Origin: Ornithinibacillus massiliensis
GTDB lineage: Bacteria; Bacillota; Bacilli; Bacillales; Amphibacillaceae
DNA: 64,000 nucleotides
Assembly (NCBI RefSeq): GCF_018310345.1
Contig: NZ_JAGXBY010000007.1
Coordinates: forward strand, 99,081 to 163,080
Direction of reading: 5' to 3'
Shown: positions 16,801 through 25,800 of the stretch, piece by piece
Numbering within the stretch: the first letter of the stretch is position 1
Layout: every line of letters starts with the position of its first letter
Made by a program: the position numbers and the translations under genes
Notes under the pieces: model-generated
Database searches by the model: none
Seen by the model: the letters and a program-made list of their open reading frames with translations, nothing else
What the model was told of the DNA's origin: nothing

Positions 16801-18141
16801 ATGCTAGGTGCTATCACGAATTTTTTCGACCGAATGGTTCGAAGGTATTTACCTGACGCATTTTTGTTTGCAATTATTCTTACTTTTGTTGTATTTATAC
16901 TTGGGATGATTTTTACTGGCAGCTCACCTGTTAACATGGTGAAATACTGGGGTGGGGGCTTTTGGGGATTATTAGAGTTTGCTATGCAGATGTCACTCAT
17001 TGTTGTAACTGGGTATATTCTTGCTAATAGTCCCATTGTGAAAAAAATACTAGGGAGGATTAGTAAGTTAGCTAATTCACCAGGACAAGCAGTGTTATTA
17101 GTAACACTAGTTGCGTCCATTGCATGTTTAATTAATTATGGATTTGGTCTAGTTGTAGGAGCGTTACTTGCTATTCACGTTGCAAAACGTGTCCCTTCAG
17201 CAGATTATCGTTTACTAATGGCCAGTGCTTATAGCGGATTTTTACTATGGCATGGAGGGTTGTCAGGATCCATTCCATTGTCAATAGCAACAGATAATCA
17301 CATGCTAATAGAGGAAATTGGTATTGTGCCTGTATCAGAAACATTGTTTGGTGGTCCTAACTTGTTTATCGTTGGAACATTACTATTGACCCTGCCATTA
17401 TTGAATAGACTACTAATGAAGTCTGCTAGAAATGTGGGGCAAATCGATCCAGAGTTATTAAATTTACAACAGAAAGTAATGGAAATAGAAGAGGAAGAAC
17501 CAGAGACAATTAAATCGGTCACGCCAGCGGAACGTTTGGAGAATAGTAGAATCATATCCTTACTTATTGGCATATTAGGATTAGCCTTTGTTTTGTACCA
17601 TTTTGTAAGCAAAGGGTTTGATTTAAACCTTAATATCGTAAACTTTATTTTCCTATTTTTAGGGATTTTATTCCATGGTACACCACGTCGATTCTTAAAT
17701 AGTGTGTCTGGTGCTGTAAAGAATGCTGGCGGCATTATTATTCAATTCCCGTTCTATGCAGGTATTATGGGAATGATGACAAGTTCAGGTTTATCGGAGC
17801 AGTTATCCATGTTCTTCGTTAATATTTCTAATGAAGTTACATTACCATGGCTAAGCTTTATTAGCGCGGGCATCTTGAACTTCTTTATTCCATCAGGTGG
17901 TGGACAATGGGCAATACAAGGCGATATTATGATGAGTGCTGCAATGAATTTAGGTGCAGATATTCCAAAGACTGCTATTGCGGTTGCTTGGGGTGACGCT
18001 TGGACAAATATGATTCAGCCATTCTGGGCATTGCCTTTACTTGCCATTGCTGGATTAAAGGTCCGTGATATTATGGGATTCTGTGTAATGGTGTTGTTCT
18101 TTAGCTTTATTCCAATATCGATAGGCCTGCTACTCTTCTAA
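16801..18141 (+). CDS. atoE: Short-chain fatty acid transporter (AtoE family)
   Basis: A 446-residue membrane protein of the AtoE/TIGR00366 family, with about 12 helices. Visible signatures are the opening FFDRMVRRYLPDAFLFAIILTF, PFYAGIMGMM, and the late FFIPSGGGQWAIQGDIMM followed by WGDAWTNMIQPFWALPLL. Known members import acetoacetate or short-chain fatty acids. ATG 16801 follows AGGAGGG by 6 nt. It is flanked by its own terminator and stands as a single gene. The substrate in this organism is inferred from the family. Confidence 0.88.
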   Translation: MLGAITNFFDRMVRRYLPDAFLFAIILTFVVFILGMIFTGSSPVNMVKYWGGGFWGLLEFAMQMSLIVVTGYILANSPIVKKILGRISKLANSPGQAVLLVTLVASIACLINYGFGLVVGALLAIHVAKRVPSADYRLLMASAYSGFLLWHGGLSGSIPLSIATDNHMLIEEIGIVPVSETLFGGPNLFIVGTLLLTLPLLNRLLMKSARNVGQIDPELLNLQQKVMEIEEEEPETIKSVTPAERLENSRIISLLIGILGLAFVLYHFVSKGFDLNLNIVNFIFLFLGILFHGTPRRFLNSVSGAVKNAGGIIIQFPFYAGIMGMMTSSGLSEQLSMFFVNISNEVTLPWLSFISAGILNFFIPSGGGQWAIQGDIMMSAAMNLGADIPKTAIAVAWGDAWTNMIQPFWALPLLAIAGLKVRDIMGFCVMVLFFSFIPISIGLLLF

Positions 18142-18171
18142 ATGGAAATACTATAGTGATGGATACATGAA

Positions 18172-18208
18172 AAAGCAAATCTACTAAGTTAAGTAGGTTT
18201 GCTTTTTA
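18172..18208 (+). terminator. Rho-independent terminator after atoE
   Basis: AAAGCAAATCTACT pairs with AGTAGGTTTGCTTT (one wobble) around a 6-nt loop and ends in a T-run. Confidence 0.88.
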
Positions 18209-18310
18209 TATTTTTAGAAATTCTTAAAGCCAGAAAGAGCTCTCCTTCTCTACTTTCTTAGGTGAAATCTCCTGTTTTATGGGTATTATGTTAGATTCAT
18301 CTACTAAATT

Positions 18311-18345
18311 TTAAAGTTATGTAAATAATCTTAAAATTACGTAAA
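18311..18345. promoter_or_regulatory. Direct repeat upstream of the phosphonate-type ABC genes (possible PhoP boxes)
   Basis: TTAAAGTTATGTAAA at 18311-18325 recurs as TTAAAATTACGTAAA at 18331-18345. The spacing is exactly 20 bp, close to two helical turns. Read on the other strand, it gives TTTAC and TTAAGA hexamers like Bacillus Pho boxes. It lies about 115 bp before the binding-protein start. Regulation by phosphate is inferred. Confidence 0.4.
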
Positions 18346-18458
18346 GTATTAGTAAATATAAACATGAGTTAACGAGATTGTGGTTTAATAGGTACCGATA
18401 ACAGGTTTAGACAACCAATCTATATCATCTTTTTATTACTAGGAGGAGAAAGAAGAAA

Positions 18459-19478
18459 ATGAAAAAGATCGTTAGCGTCCTGTTTTTTATTGGTTTGGTT
18501 ATTGTATTAAGTGCATGTACTAGTGGAAATGCACAAGAGCCAGGTGATTATGATGTTATTGATATCGTTTGGTATCCAAATGAATCTGGTAATGATTTAA
18601 AAGCTGCTCGTGATGCTATTGGTGAGGCTATTGCTGATGCAACTGGAAAAGAAGTAAAACATCATTTAACAACAGATTACGCTATCGCAATTGAAACCAT
18701 CGCTAATAATAATGCTGGTGTAGCATTTATGGGTGCTCAAGGATACATAGAATCAAAAGAGCGTAATGATGCAATTGAGGCCATTGTTGTGACCAGTGGT
18801 GCATCTGGTACTTTAGACGATGCAAAGTATCATAGCTGGTTAGCAGTAAATGTTGATGAGCAAGATGATTATAAAGTGAATGGTGAATTTTCATTAGATA
18901 CAATTGAAGGTAAAAAATTCTCATTTGTATCCAATAGTTCTACTTCTGGATTTGTCGTACCAAGTAACACAATCATGGGACATTTTGATGATAAAGATTT
19001 AACAGCAGAAGATTTAATGGAGGGTGGACCATTTTTCTCACAAGTACTATTTGGGGGATCTCACCAAGGGTCAGCGGTAAACCTTTTAAATGGTAGTGCT
19101 GATGTGGCAGCTTTCTGTGATTCTTGTGTAGATAACTATGTGGAATTGGCTGAAGGTGAAGAAAATGAAATTGGATCAGTTTACCGTGTTAAGGATGATG
19201 CAGAAGAGCCATTTAATACCGTTACAGGTAAAGAGTTCGCTCTAATGAGTGTTACACCAGTATTGAATGCACCTTTTGCAGTTAATAAAGAAGTTCTGAA
19301 TGAAGAAGATATCAATAAATTAATTGAGGCATTTACTTCTGATGAAATTGCAAATAATGAACAAATCTTTGTACCAAAGGATTCAGATATGTCTGGGTTA
19401 TTCTCTAAAACAGAAAATGAAAGATTCTTAGAAGTAGAAGACGCTTGGTTCAATCCAATCCGTGAATTGTCTAAGTAA
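18459..19478 (+). CDS. phnD: Phosphonate/phosphate-type ABC transporter substrate-binding lipoprotein (PhnD family)
   Basis: A 339-residue binding protein. The signal peptide ends in the lipobox LSAC, so it is anchored to the outer face of the membrane. The PhnD-like core starts with IDIVWYPNESGNDLKAARDAIGEAIADATGK, continues with VAFMGAQGYIE, and shows the typical FVSNSSTSGFVVPSNTIM and GGSHQGSAVNLLNGSADVAAFCD segments. The ATPase and two permeases follow after a 260-bp gap with a hairpin. The ligand may be a phosphonate, phosphite or phosphate-like anion; the sequence alone does not decide. Confidence 0.88.
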   Translation: MKKIVSVLFFIGLVIVLSACTSGNAQEPGDYDVIDIVWYPNESGNDLKAARDAIGEAIADATGKEVKHHLTTDYAIAIETIANNNAGVAFMGAQGYIESKERNDAIEAIVVTSGASGTLDDAKYHSWLAVNVDEQDDYKVNGEFSLDTIEGKKFSFVSNSSTSGFVVPSNTIMGHFDDKDLTAEDLMEGGPFFSQVLFGGSHQGSAVNLLNGSADVAAFCDSCVDNYVELAEGEENEIGSVYRVKDDAEEPFNTVTGKEFALMSVTPVLNAPFAVNKEVLNEEDINKLIEAFTSDEIANNEQIFVPKDSDMSGLFSKTENERFLEVEDAWFNPIRELSK

Positions 19479-19601
19479 AACATTTATGTAAAGGCTAAAG
19501 CATGGAACATCTGAAAGTCTAAAAGAGCAATTAGATAACAAGAGCGATATACAAGTAAAGTGCAAGGATACATTAATACCAGGTCCTTTACTAGGAAGAA
19601 T

Positions 19602-19634
19602 GTACGTATATCTCCAAATTGGGGGTATGCGTAC
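19602..19634 (+). other. Intercistronic hairpin between phnD and phnC
   Basis: GTACGTAT and ATGCGTAC (one wobble) plus an inner CTCC/GGGG pairing form a stem. It is not followed by a strict T-run. It probably lowers read-through or protects the phnD mRNA, giving excess binding protein. Confidence 0.5.
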
Positions 19635-19738
19635 TATCCTTTATGATTCAAGTTTTCTAAGATAAGCCGGTAGTACCAGCCTCTTATCACATTTTCACTC
19701 AATTACGCCAATATAAACTAGAATAAGGAGTGTTATGT

Positions 19739-20503
19739 ATGGCATTGTTAGAATTAAAGGAATTAAATAAATCCTATAATTCAGAAGTTCAAGTTTTAAA
19801 GAATGTGGAGTTCACTGTTAATACAGGAGAATTTGTTTCGATTATTGGTCCTTCTGGAGCAGGTAAATCGACACTATTACGTTGTATCAATCGTATGGTT
19901 GACATTGAGCCAGGAAGTGTTTATTTCGATGGTCAAGATGTCGGAGCACAAAGTAAGAAGGAATTGCGTAAATTACGTACGAACATTGGAATGATTTTTC
20001 AGCATTATAACTTAGTTCCACGATTAACGGTAATTGAAAATGTGCTACATGGACGTTTCGGTTACAAGTCTACTTTACAAGGTATACTTGGTCGCTTTAC
20101 TGAGCAAGAGAAGCAAAATGCATTTGACCTATTAGAGAAATTAGGTATTGCAGAACATGCTTATAAGCGTTGTGATCAATTAAGTGGTGGGCAGCAGCAA
20201 CGAGTTGGTATTTGTCGTGCACTTATTCAAGAACCTAAGCTTATTCTTTGTGATGAGCCAATTGCCTCGTTGGATCCTAATTCTTCAAAAATCATTATGG
20301 ATCATTTAAAGAAAATATCGGAAGATCTTGGTATTACTTGTATTGTTAATCTGCATCAGGTAGAAGTTGCTAAAGACTATGCAAGTCGGATCATTGGTCT
20401 GAAGCAAGGTGAAGTAGTATTTGACGGGCCAAGTCCTTTACTTTCTATAGACAAAATTGAACATATATATGGAATGGAATCAAAAGAATTAATCACCGTA
20501 TAA
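19739..20503 (+). CDS. phnC: Phosphonate-type ABC transporter ATP-binding protein
   Basis: A 254-residue ATPase. Walker A is GPSGAGKST, the ABC signature is LSGGQQQRVGICRAL, Walker B is LILCDEPIASLD, and the switch His is in NLHQVEVA. The sequence RCINRM after Walker A is typical of PhnC. ATG 19739 is chosen because AAGGAG lies 8 nt upstream; an in-frame GTG at 19730 overlaps that site. The first permease follows 11 nt later. Confidence 0.93.
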   Translation: MALLELKELNKSYNSEVQVLKNVEFTVNTGEFVSIIGPSGAGKSTLLRCINRMVDIEPGSVYFDGQDVGAQSKKELRKLRTNIGMIFQHYNLVPRLTVIENVLHGRFGYKSTLQGILGRFTEQEKQNAFDLLEKLGIAEHAYKRCDQLSGGQQQRVGICRALIQEPKLILCDEPIASLDPNSSKIIMDHLKKISEDLGITCIVNLHQVEVAKDYASRIIGLKQGEVVFDGPSPLLSIDKIEHIYGMESKELITV

Positions 20504-20514
20504 GGGGAATAGCA

Positions 20515-21300
20515 ATGGATGTAAAAATTTTACGTAAGAAAAAAATGCAGTTAACCTTAATGTTTATCATTATTATTGTCATCACCTATCTGTCCTCAAG
20601 TATAACAGATTTTAACTTTATAGAAAGCATCGCTACCATTCCTGCTGCTTTCACTTGGATTTTTTCCAATTTAATGATTACGCAAGATTCTTTTGAGAAG
20701 CTACCAAATATATTAGTTAAACTAAATGAGACGATTTTCATGTCTATTGCCGCAACGACAATTGCTGCATTCTTTTCCATATTCTTAGCTTTACTAGGAT
20801 CTAAAACAACAAAAACAAATAATATATTCAGTATTATTGCGAGATTTGTTGCATCGTTATCTCGTAATATACCAGTTGTAGCATGGTCATTAATTCTCTT
20901 GATTTCATTTGGACAGAATTCATTGACTGGTTTTCTAGCATTATTTGTTGGAACTTTAGGATTTTTAACGAGAGCATTTATTGAATCTATTGATGAAACA
21001 AATCAGAGCTCTGTAGAAGCATTGACTGCTACTGGGGCAACCTATTTCCAAATCGTTAGTAAAGCCGTCCTACCGCAAAGCATTCCACAAATGCTTAGCT
21101 GGATATTGTTTATGATTGAGACGAATATACGTAGTGCTACACTAGTTGGAATACTTACTGGAACAGGGATTGGCTACCTGTTTGATTTATATTATAAGAA
21201 TATGAACTATCCAGTAGTTGCCTTAATTACTGCTACTATTGTTATTTCAGTTATTGTAATTGAATTGATATCTAACCAAATACGGAAGGTGATCTTATAA
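20515..21300 (+). CDS. phnE: Phosphonate-type ABC transporter permease (first)
   Basis: A 261-residue membrane protein with about six helices. It has the PhnE-type core: SIAATTIAAFFSIFLALLGS, ARFVASLSRNIPVVAWSLI, and the EAA-like loop ESIDETNQSSVEALTATGAT. Its stop codon overlaps the start of the second permease by one base. The two permeases would form a heterodimeric channel for the PhnD ligand. Confidence 0.9.
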   Translation: MDVKILRKKKMQLTLMFIIIIVITYLSSSITDFNFIESIATIPAAFTWIFSNLMITQDSFEKLPNILVKLNETIFMSIAATTIAAFFSIFLALLGSKTTKTNNIFSIIARFVASLSRNIPVVAWSLILLISFGQNSLTGFLALFVGTLGFLTRAFIESIDETNQSSVEALTATGATYFQIVSKAVLPQSIPQMLSWILFMIETNIRSATLVGILTGTGIGYLFDLYYKNMNYPVVALITATIVISVIVIELISNQIRKVIL

Positions 21301-22157
21301 TGGAAGTAGGTTTGAAACCTTCTACTATAAAACGAACAAAAAGCGGAAAAATTGATATTAAATCCGGTAACAAGATTGATTTAGTTATCAAATGGACCAT
21401 TTGGATACTGACTATATTAACTATTCTAGCATTTTTCTTTTTTAACTATATGGGTTTGCAGTTAGAAAGAGCCGTAACGGAAACCTTACATAATCTTAGG
21501 GTAATGTTTTTTGAACCTACATTAAATCATTTTAGTTGGGGAGAAGCTTTCTATCAAGTTGGCGTAACATTAGGCTTAGGAATATTAGCTACCATCCTAG
21601 GTGCAATTATTGCTTTCTTTTTAGCTTTAATGGCAGCGGAAAATCTATCCAAATCTTGGTTGTCTAAAACAGTGAGAATTTTTGTAGCGTTTATTCGTGC
21701 AGTACCAACTGTTCTTTGGGTGCTTATTTTTGCTATTGCAGCAGGACTTGGTAGTGAAGCAGCAGTTCTGGGGATGTTATTCCACTCTGTGGCGTATCTA
21801 GTAAAAGCATTCTCTGAAGCATTTGAAGAGGTGGATCCTGGTATTTTAGAAGCATTGAAAGCAACAGGATCTAATTGGTGGCATACAGTCGTGCACGGGA
21901 TTATTCCGTCTACCTTTACCTATTTACTATCTTGGACATTTTTGCGTTTTGAGATTAATTTCTCCGTTGCAGTTGCCATGGGAGCTGCAGCTGGAGCAGG
22001 CGGTATAGGCTTTGAACTCTTCATGGCATCCGGCTTCTATTATGACCTTAGAGAAGTTGGTTTAATCACATATCTTATTCTAATCATTGCCATTATACTA
22101 GAATTTATCTCCACTCGCTTGAAGGACCGATATTTTCCTTCGACAGTGAAAAACTAA
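21300..22157 (+). CDS. phnE: Phosphonate-type ABC transporter permease (second)
   Basis: A 285-residue PhnE-family permease with a longer, basic N-terminus. Matching segments are ATILGAIIAFFLALMAAENL, VRIFVAFIRAVPTVLWVLIF, and the EAA-like loop EAFEEVDPGILEALKATGSN. The late AAGAGGIGFELFMASGFYYDLREVG is characteristic of this subfamily. It starts on the last base of the previous stop, so the pair is translationally coupled. A strong terminator follows. Confidence 0.9.
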   Translation: MEVGLKPSTIKRTKSGKIDIKSGNKIDLVIKWTIWILTILTILAFFFFNYMGLQLERAVTETLHNLRVMFFEPTLNHFSWGEAFYQVGVTLGLGILATILGAIIAFFLALMAAENLSKSWLSKTVRIFVAFIRAVPTVLWVLIFAIAAGLGSEAAVLGMLFHSVAYLVKAFSEAFEEVDPGILEALKATGSNWWHTVVHGIIPSTFTYLLSWTFLRFEINFSVAVAMGAAAGAGGIGFELFMASGFYYDLREVGLITYLILIIAIILEFISTRLKDRYFPSTVKN

Positions 22158-22192
22158 ATAATCCTGTAGCCAAATACGAATTATAGAATCCT

Positions 22193-22233
22193 AAAACCTT
22201 TGGAGAAAATATTCCTTTTCTCCAAAGGTTTTT
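22193..22233 (+). terminator. Strong rho-independent terminator after the phosphonate-type operon
   Basis: A perfect 17-bp stem beginning AAAACCTTTGG, a 6-nt loop and a T-run. Confidence 0.93.
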
Positions 22234-22269
22234 ATAGTTAGTAGAATGAATAACAAGTGCAATGTCGTA

Positions 22270-22454
22270 GGTATAAAGTACTAGTTGTTTTGCGCAATGG
22301 AGATGAAATAAACGAACATGCAAACTTAAAAACTAGTAAACGTAACTGGTATCTCTTAAAAGTGTTCATCGATAATTATGTATAGAATCTTCCAAAGAAA
22401 ATGGTGGAAATACGTTTAATCTATACAAGTTCCGGGTATAAAGTACTAGTTGTT
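22270..22454. repeat. Exact 20-bp direct repeat, two copies
   Basis: The same 20 bases, with core TAAAGTACTAG, occur at 22270-22289 and 22435-22454. They lie between the phosphonate terminator and the first riboswitch. They contain a palindromic AGTACT and could be binding sites, or a remnant of a repeat family. Confidence 0.7.
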
Positions 22455-22575
22455 ATTTTAGGACTTATAATAATGTAAAACATTTCATGATTATATTGTC
22501 AAATTATTGAATTTTTGTAGAATTGGTGTAGAATAGGTAATAAGTAATAGTAATTAAATACCAGATGTGTTGAAA

Positions 22576-22650
22576 AGGCAAACTATTCGAAAGAGTAGGA
22601 CGCAAAGCAAAGGGTCTAATGTTGAAAAACGATGATCGCCTGGCTACCAA
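22576..22650 (+). ncRNA. Cyclic-di-GMP-I (GEMM) riboswitch aptamer upstream of the first giant cyclase
   Basis: The conserved GEMM order is present: GCAAA, a P2-type stem CTATTC closed by a GAAA tetraloop with GAGTAG, then GGACGCAAAGC, GGGTCTAA, ATGATCGCC and TGGCTACC. The GNRA loop and its receptor-like region are both intact. It precedes a terminator hairpin by 10 nt and a GGEEF diguanylate-cyclase gene by about 160 nt, so the product of the enzyme is likely to control its own transcript. Confidence 0.9.
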
Positions 22651-22660
22651 AACAGTTTTT

Positions 22661-22688
22661 GGCTATTCACATATTTGAATAGCTTTTT
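22661..22688 (+). terminator. Expression-platform terminator of the first c-di-GMP riboswitch
   Basis: GCTATTCA pairs with TGAATAGC around a 6-nt loop, followed by TTTTT. The CTATTC of its 5' arm repeats the 5' strand of the aptamer stem (22583-22588). The two strands can therefore swap partners, which gives a simple antiterminator. Confidence 0.85.
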
Positions 22689-22812
22689 CTTATGGTATGC
22701 AATGAATCATCTCAGTGAAGAAAGCTCCCAATATGTATACACTTATACAATATCAAAAACTACAATTGTCAAACCTTAATACAGGTATGATATTTCAAGT
22801 GGAGTGAAGGAT

Positions 22813-25800
22813 ATGGAAATCATCAACAATAGATATAGGTTAAAAGAACTTATTAAACAAGAGAAGCATGTCATGGTTTATTCAGCATATGATATGCGTA
22901 AAGAAAACAAAGTTATTCTGTTAAGCTTATTAAATAATGAATATTTACCAAAGCCTCTGATTGACTTTTATATCACTCGTTTTCTGGATATTAAACGTAT
23001 AACGAGTAAAGCAATTATCCGAAATTATAGTTTTAATAAGGTCTTCTATATTGATAACAAACGACAGGTAGACCCGCAATACTTTTTTACTTCGGATTAT
23101 ATTCCGAGAACAGGAGATTTGTTCCAGTCAACAAAAAACATGACATTTGATGAGATTATGGAATGTTTTGTAGAGATATGCTCAGCAGTATACTCCCTCC
23201 ATTTAAAGGGGTTTGTTTATGGTGCATTAAACCCCTATACTATTCGAGTGTTGAAGGGGGAGGGACACTCCCAAGTGTTACTAACGGATATTGCTACCAT
23301 ACATATGGAACAATTAACCCATGCAGAACGAATAGAAGACCCGGTATATCAATCACCAAAGGTCCTAGCGGGAGTGCCAGAAGATGCAGAAACAGATAGG
23401 TATGCTTTAGGTGTTATTCTACTCGCACTCATAACGAAAACGCCTACTATAGAAGAACCTAAAAAACAGTTCACCTCGCTGCTTGAGAAATCGAATGACA
23501 CCCAAGTGAAACACGTTATTCCTGTTGTTAAAAAACTATTAAATACCGAAAATGACAATACTTATAGCAACCTTTATGAACTAATTGTAGATTTAAATGC
23601 TGTACTAGGTACGAACTACTCGATTATAAAAAAAGAAGAAATAAATGGATTAAATCTTTATACCAAGCTTGTTGGCAGAGGAAATGAGATTAGGACTATC
23701 ATGAGAGCCTACGAAAAGATGATTTCCTATCAGCCTGGTAAACGAATCTTTTTCGTTCAGGGTGCCAATGGTGTTGGGAAAACTCGTTTTCTACGCGAAG
23801 CCACCTTTTTACTTGGGCTAAGTAAAGCAAGTGTTTATGCGAGCTATAGCTTGAATCATGCTTCCACAGATAGTAAGCAAATGTGGATTGATATTTTACG
23901 AAAATTAATCATGGAGACAGATAATAGCATAGTAGAGAAATATAATACCGAATTAATTAAGTATTTCCCAGAACTTATGGATCAGAATTATAACGATTCT
24001 CTTAACTATGCTAATGAACATCATACAAAATACCGCCTTCTAAATCGCATTGCGGGTTTTATCAATGAAAGTATTCAAAATCGGCCAACGGTAATGATTA
24101 TCGATAATATTCATCTCGCAGATGAATTTACAATTGATACGTTTAACTATTTATGTACAGAAGTATTAGAGAATACGAATCTAACTTTAGTTTTTTCATG
24201 TGAGGATCGAGCGGTTTCTCCGAATTCAGTCGCTTCTGAATTTATCTATATGATGAAAAGGCGCCCTGATACAGAAACCATTCGTATGGAGCAATTAGAT
24301 GAACAACAAACAGGAGAAATGATTCAAAGCATTCTATCCATTTCCTTTACACCTAAAAAACTCTCAAGCAGAATCTATAGTCAGTCCTACGGTAATCCAT
24401 TATTTATAAAGGAAATTATGAAAGACTTGTATAGCCGTCGAATTCTATATGTAAGTGAAGAAACTGGAAGATGGCAAATTGATTTACCAGAGGAATCAGA
24501 GGACTATAATCTCTTAGATTTGCCAAATAATATTGAGCATGCACTAGTCAACCAATTGAAGGATCTTGATCCGGGAAAAATGAATATTCTAACAAGTATC
24601 TCCATATTTTCTAAGCCTATTGCCACACAAATAATAGAGAAGCTCTTACCAAACACACTGATGGTGGATGAACAATTAGAGGAATTGGTGAATAAGGGAA
24701 TCTTGCAGCGGCTTATTGATGATAGCTCTTACTTATATGATTTTCGCAGCAAGATATTGAAGAACGTTGTGTACGATAGAATTTCCCAGCAAGAGAGGAT
24801 ATCGAAGCATCAGCTAGCAGCAACTAGCTTAGCAGAACAGAACGGAGTGGAATTGGAGAAGAACCTCGATGAAATTATTTTCCATTATTCAAATGCTAGA
24901 AATAAGGAGAAAGCAAGAATCTATTACCTTGAAAAAGCCAAGTTAATGAAGGGTAGATGGAATACGAAAGGGCAAATTGAAAATCTAAGAAAAGCGCTCG
25001 ATATAACAGATAATCCTGTAGAACAAACAGCACTTTATCTTGAGATAGGGTCGTTATTAACTGACACAGGAGATACCAGATTAGCTTTTGAGTATTTGGA
25101 GAAGGCGGAGCGACTAGCACTGGAAGAAAACTATGTGGACCATTTAATGATGGCATACATACATCTAGCTAATGCGAATCACTCTACCTATCAGCTTTCC
25201 AAGGTAAGAGAGTATATCGAGAAGGTAGAACATATTTTAAGAAGCCATCCTAATGAAGCGGCGAGGTTAGAAGTGAAACGTCTTCAAGCTATCTTGCTTA
25301 CCGAGGAGAATCAAATAGTAGAGGCAGCTGCTCTTTTTGAAGAATTAATTGCAGAGTGCGGTAACAAATTTTTGGAAATAAAGGGGAATGCATACCGAAC
25401 ATTAGGATTTATTTTTGTTCACTTAGGAAAAGCGGATGAGGCTTTAGAAGCCTATCATGAGTCATGTAAACTATCAGAAGAAGTCCAAAATGCGAGAGGT
25501 ATGCTATTTTCGCTCAACAATATAGGTGCGCTTTATGCAGAGGTTTATGAAGACTATGGCAAAGCAATGGAATATCATTTAGAAGTTAAACAGCTGAGTG
25601 AGGAATATGGCATTTATACAAGTGAAGTATTTGCACTAATAAATATTGCAGAATCCTATCTCAATCAATTCGATTATAATACGGCATTTGAACACTTTAA
25701 CCAAGGGTTAACGAAAGCAGAGCGCTATAATCTCGTTCTCGAGAGGTATATGCTATTAAATTACCTAACACAGGTGAGTTTAGAGCGAAATAATTTTGTG

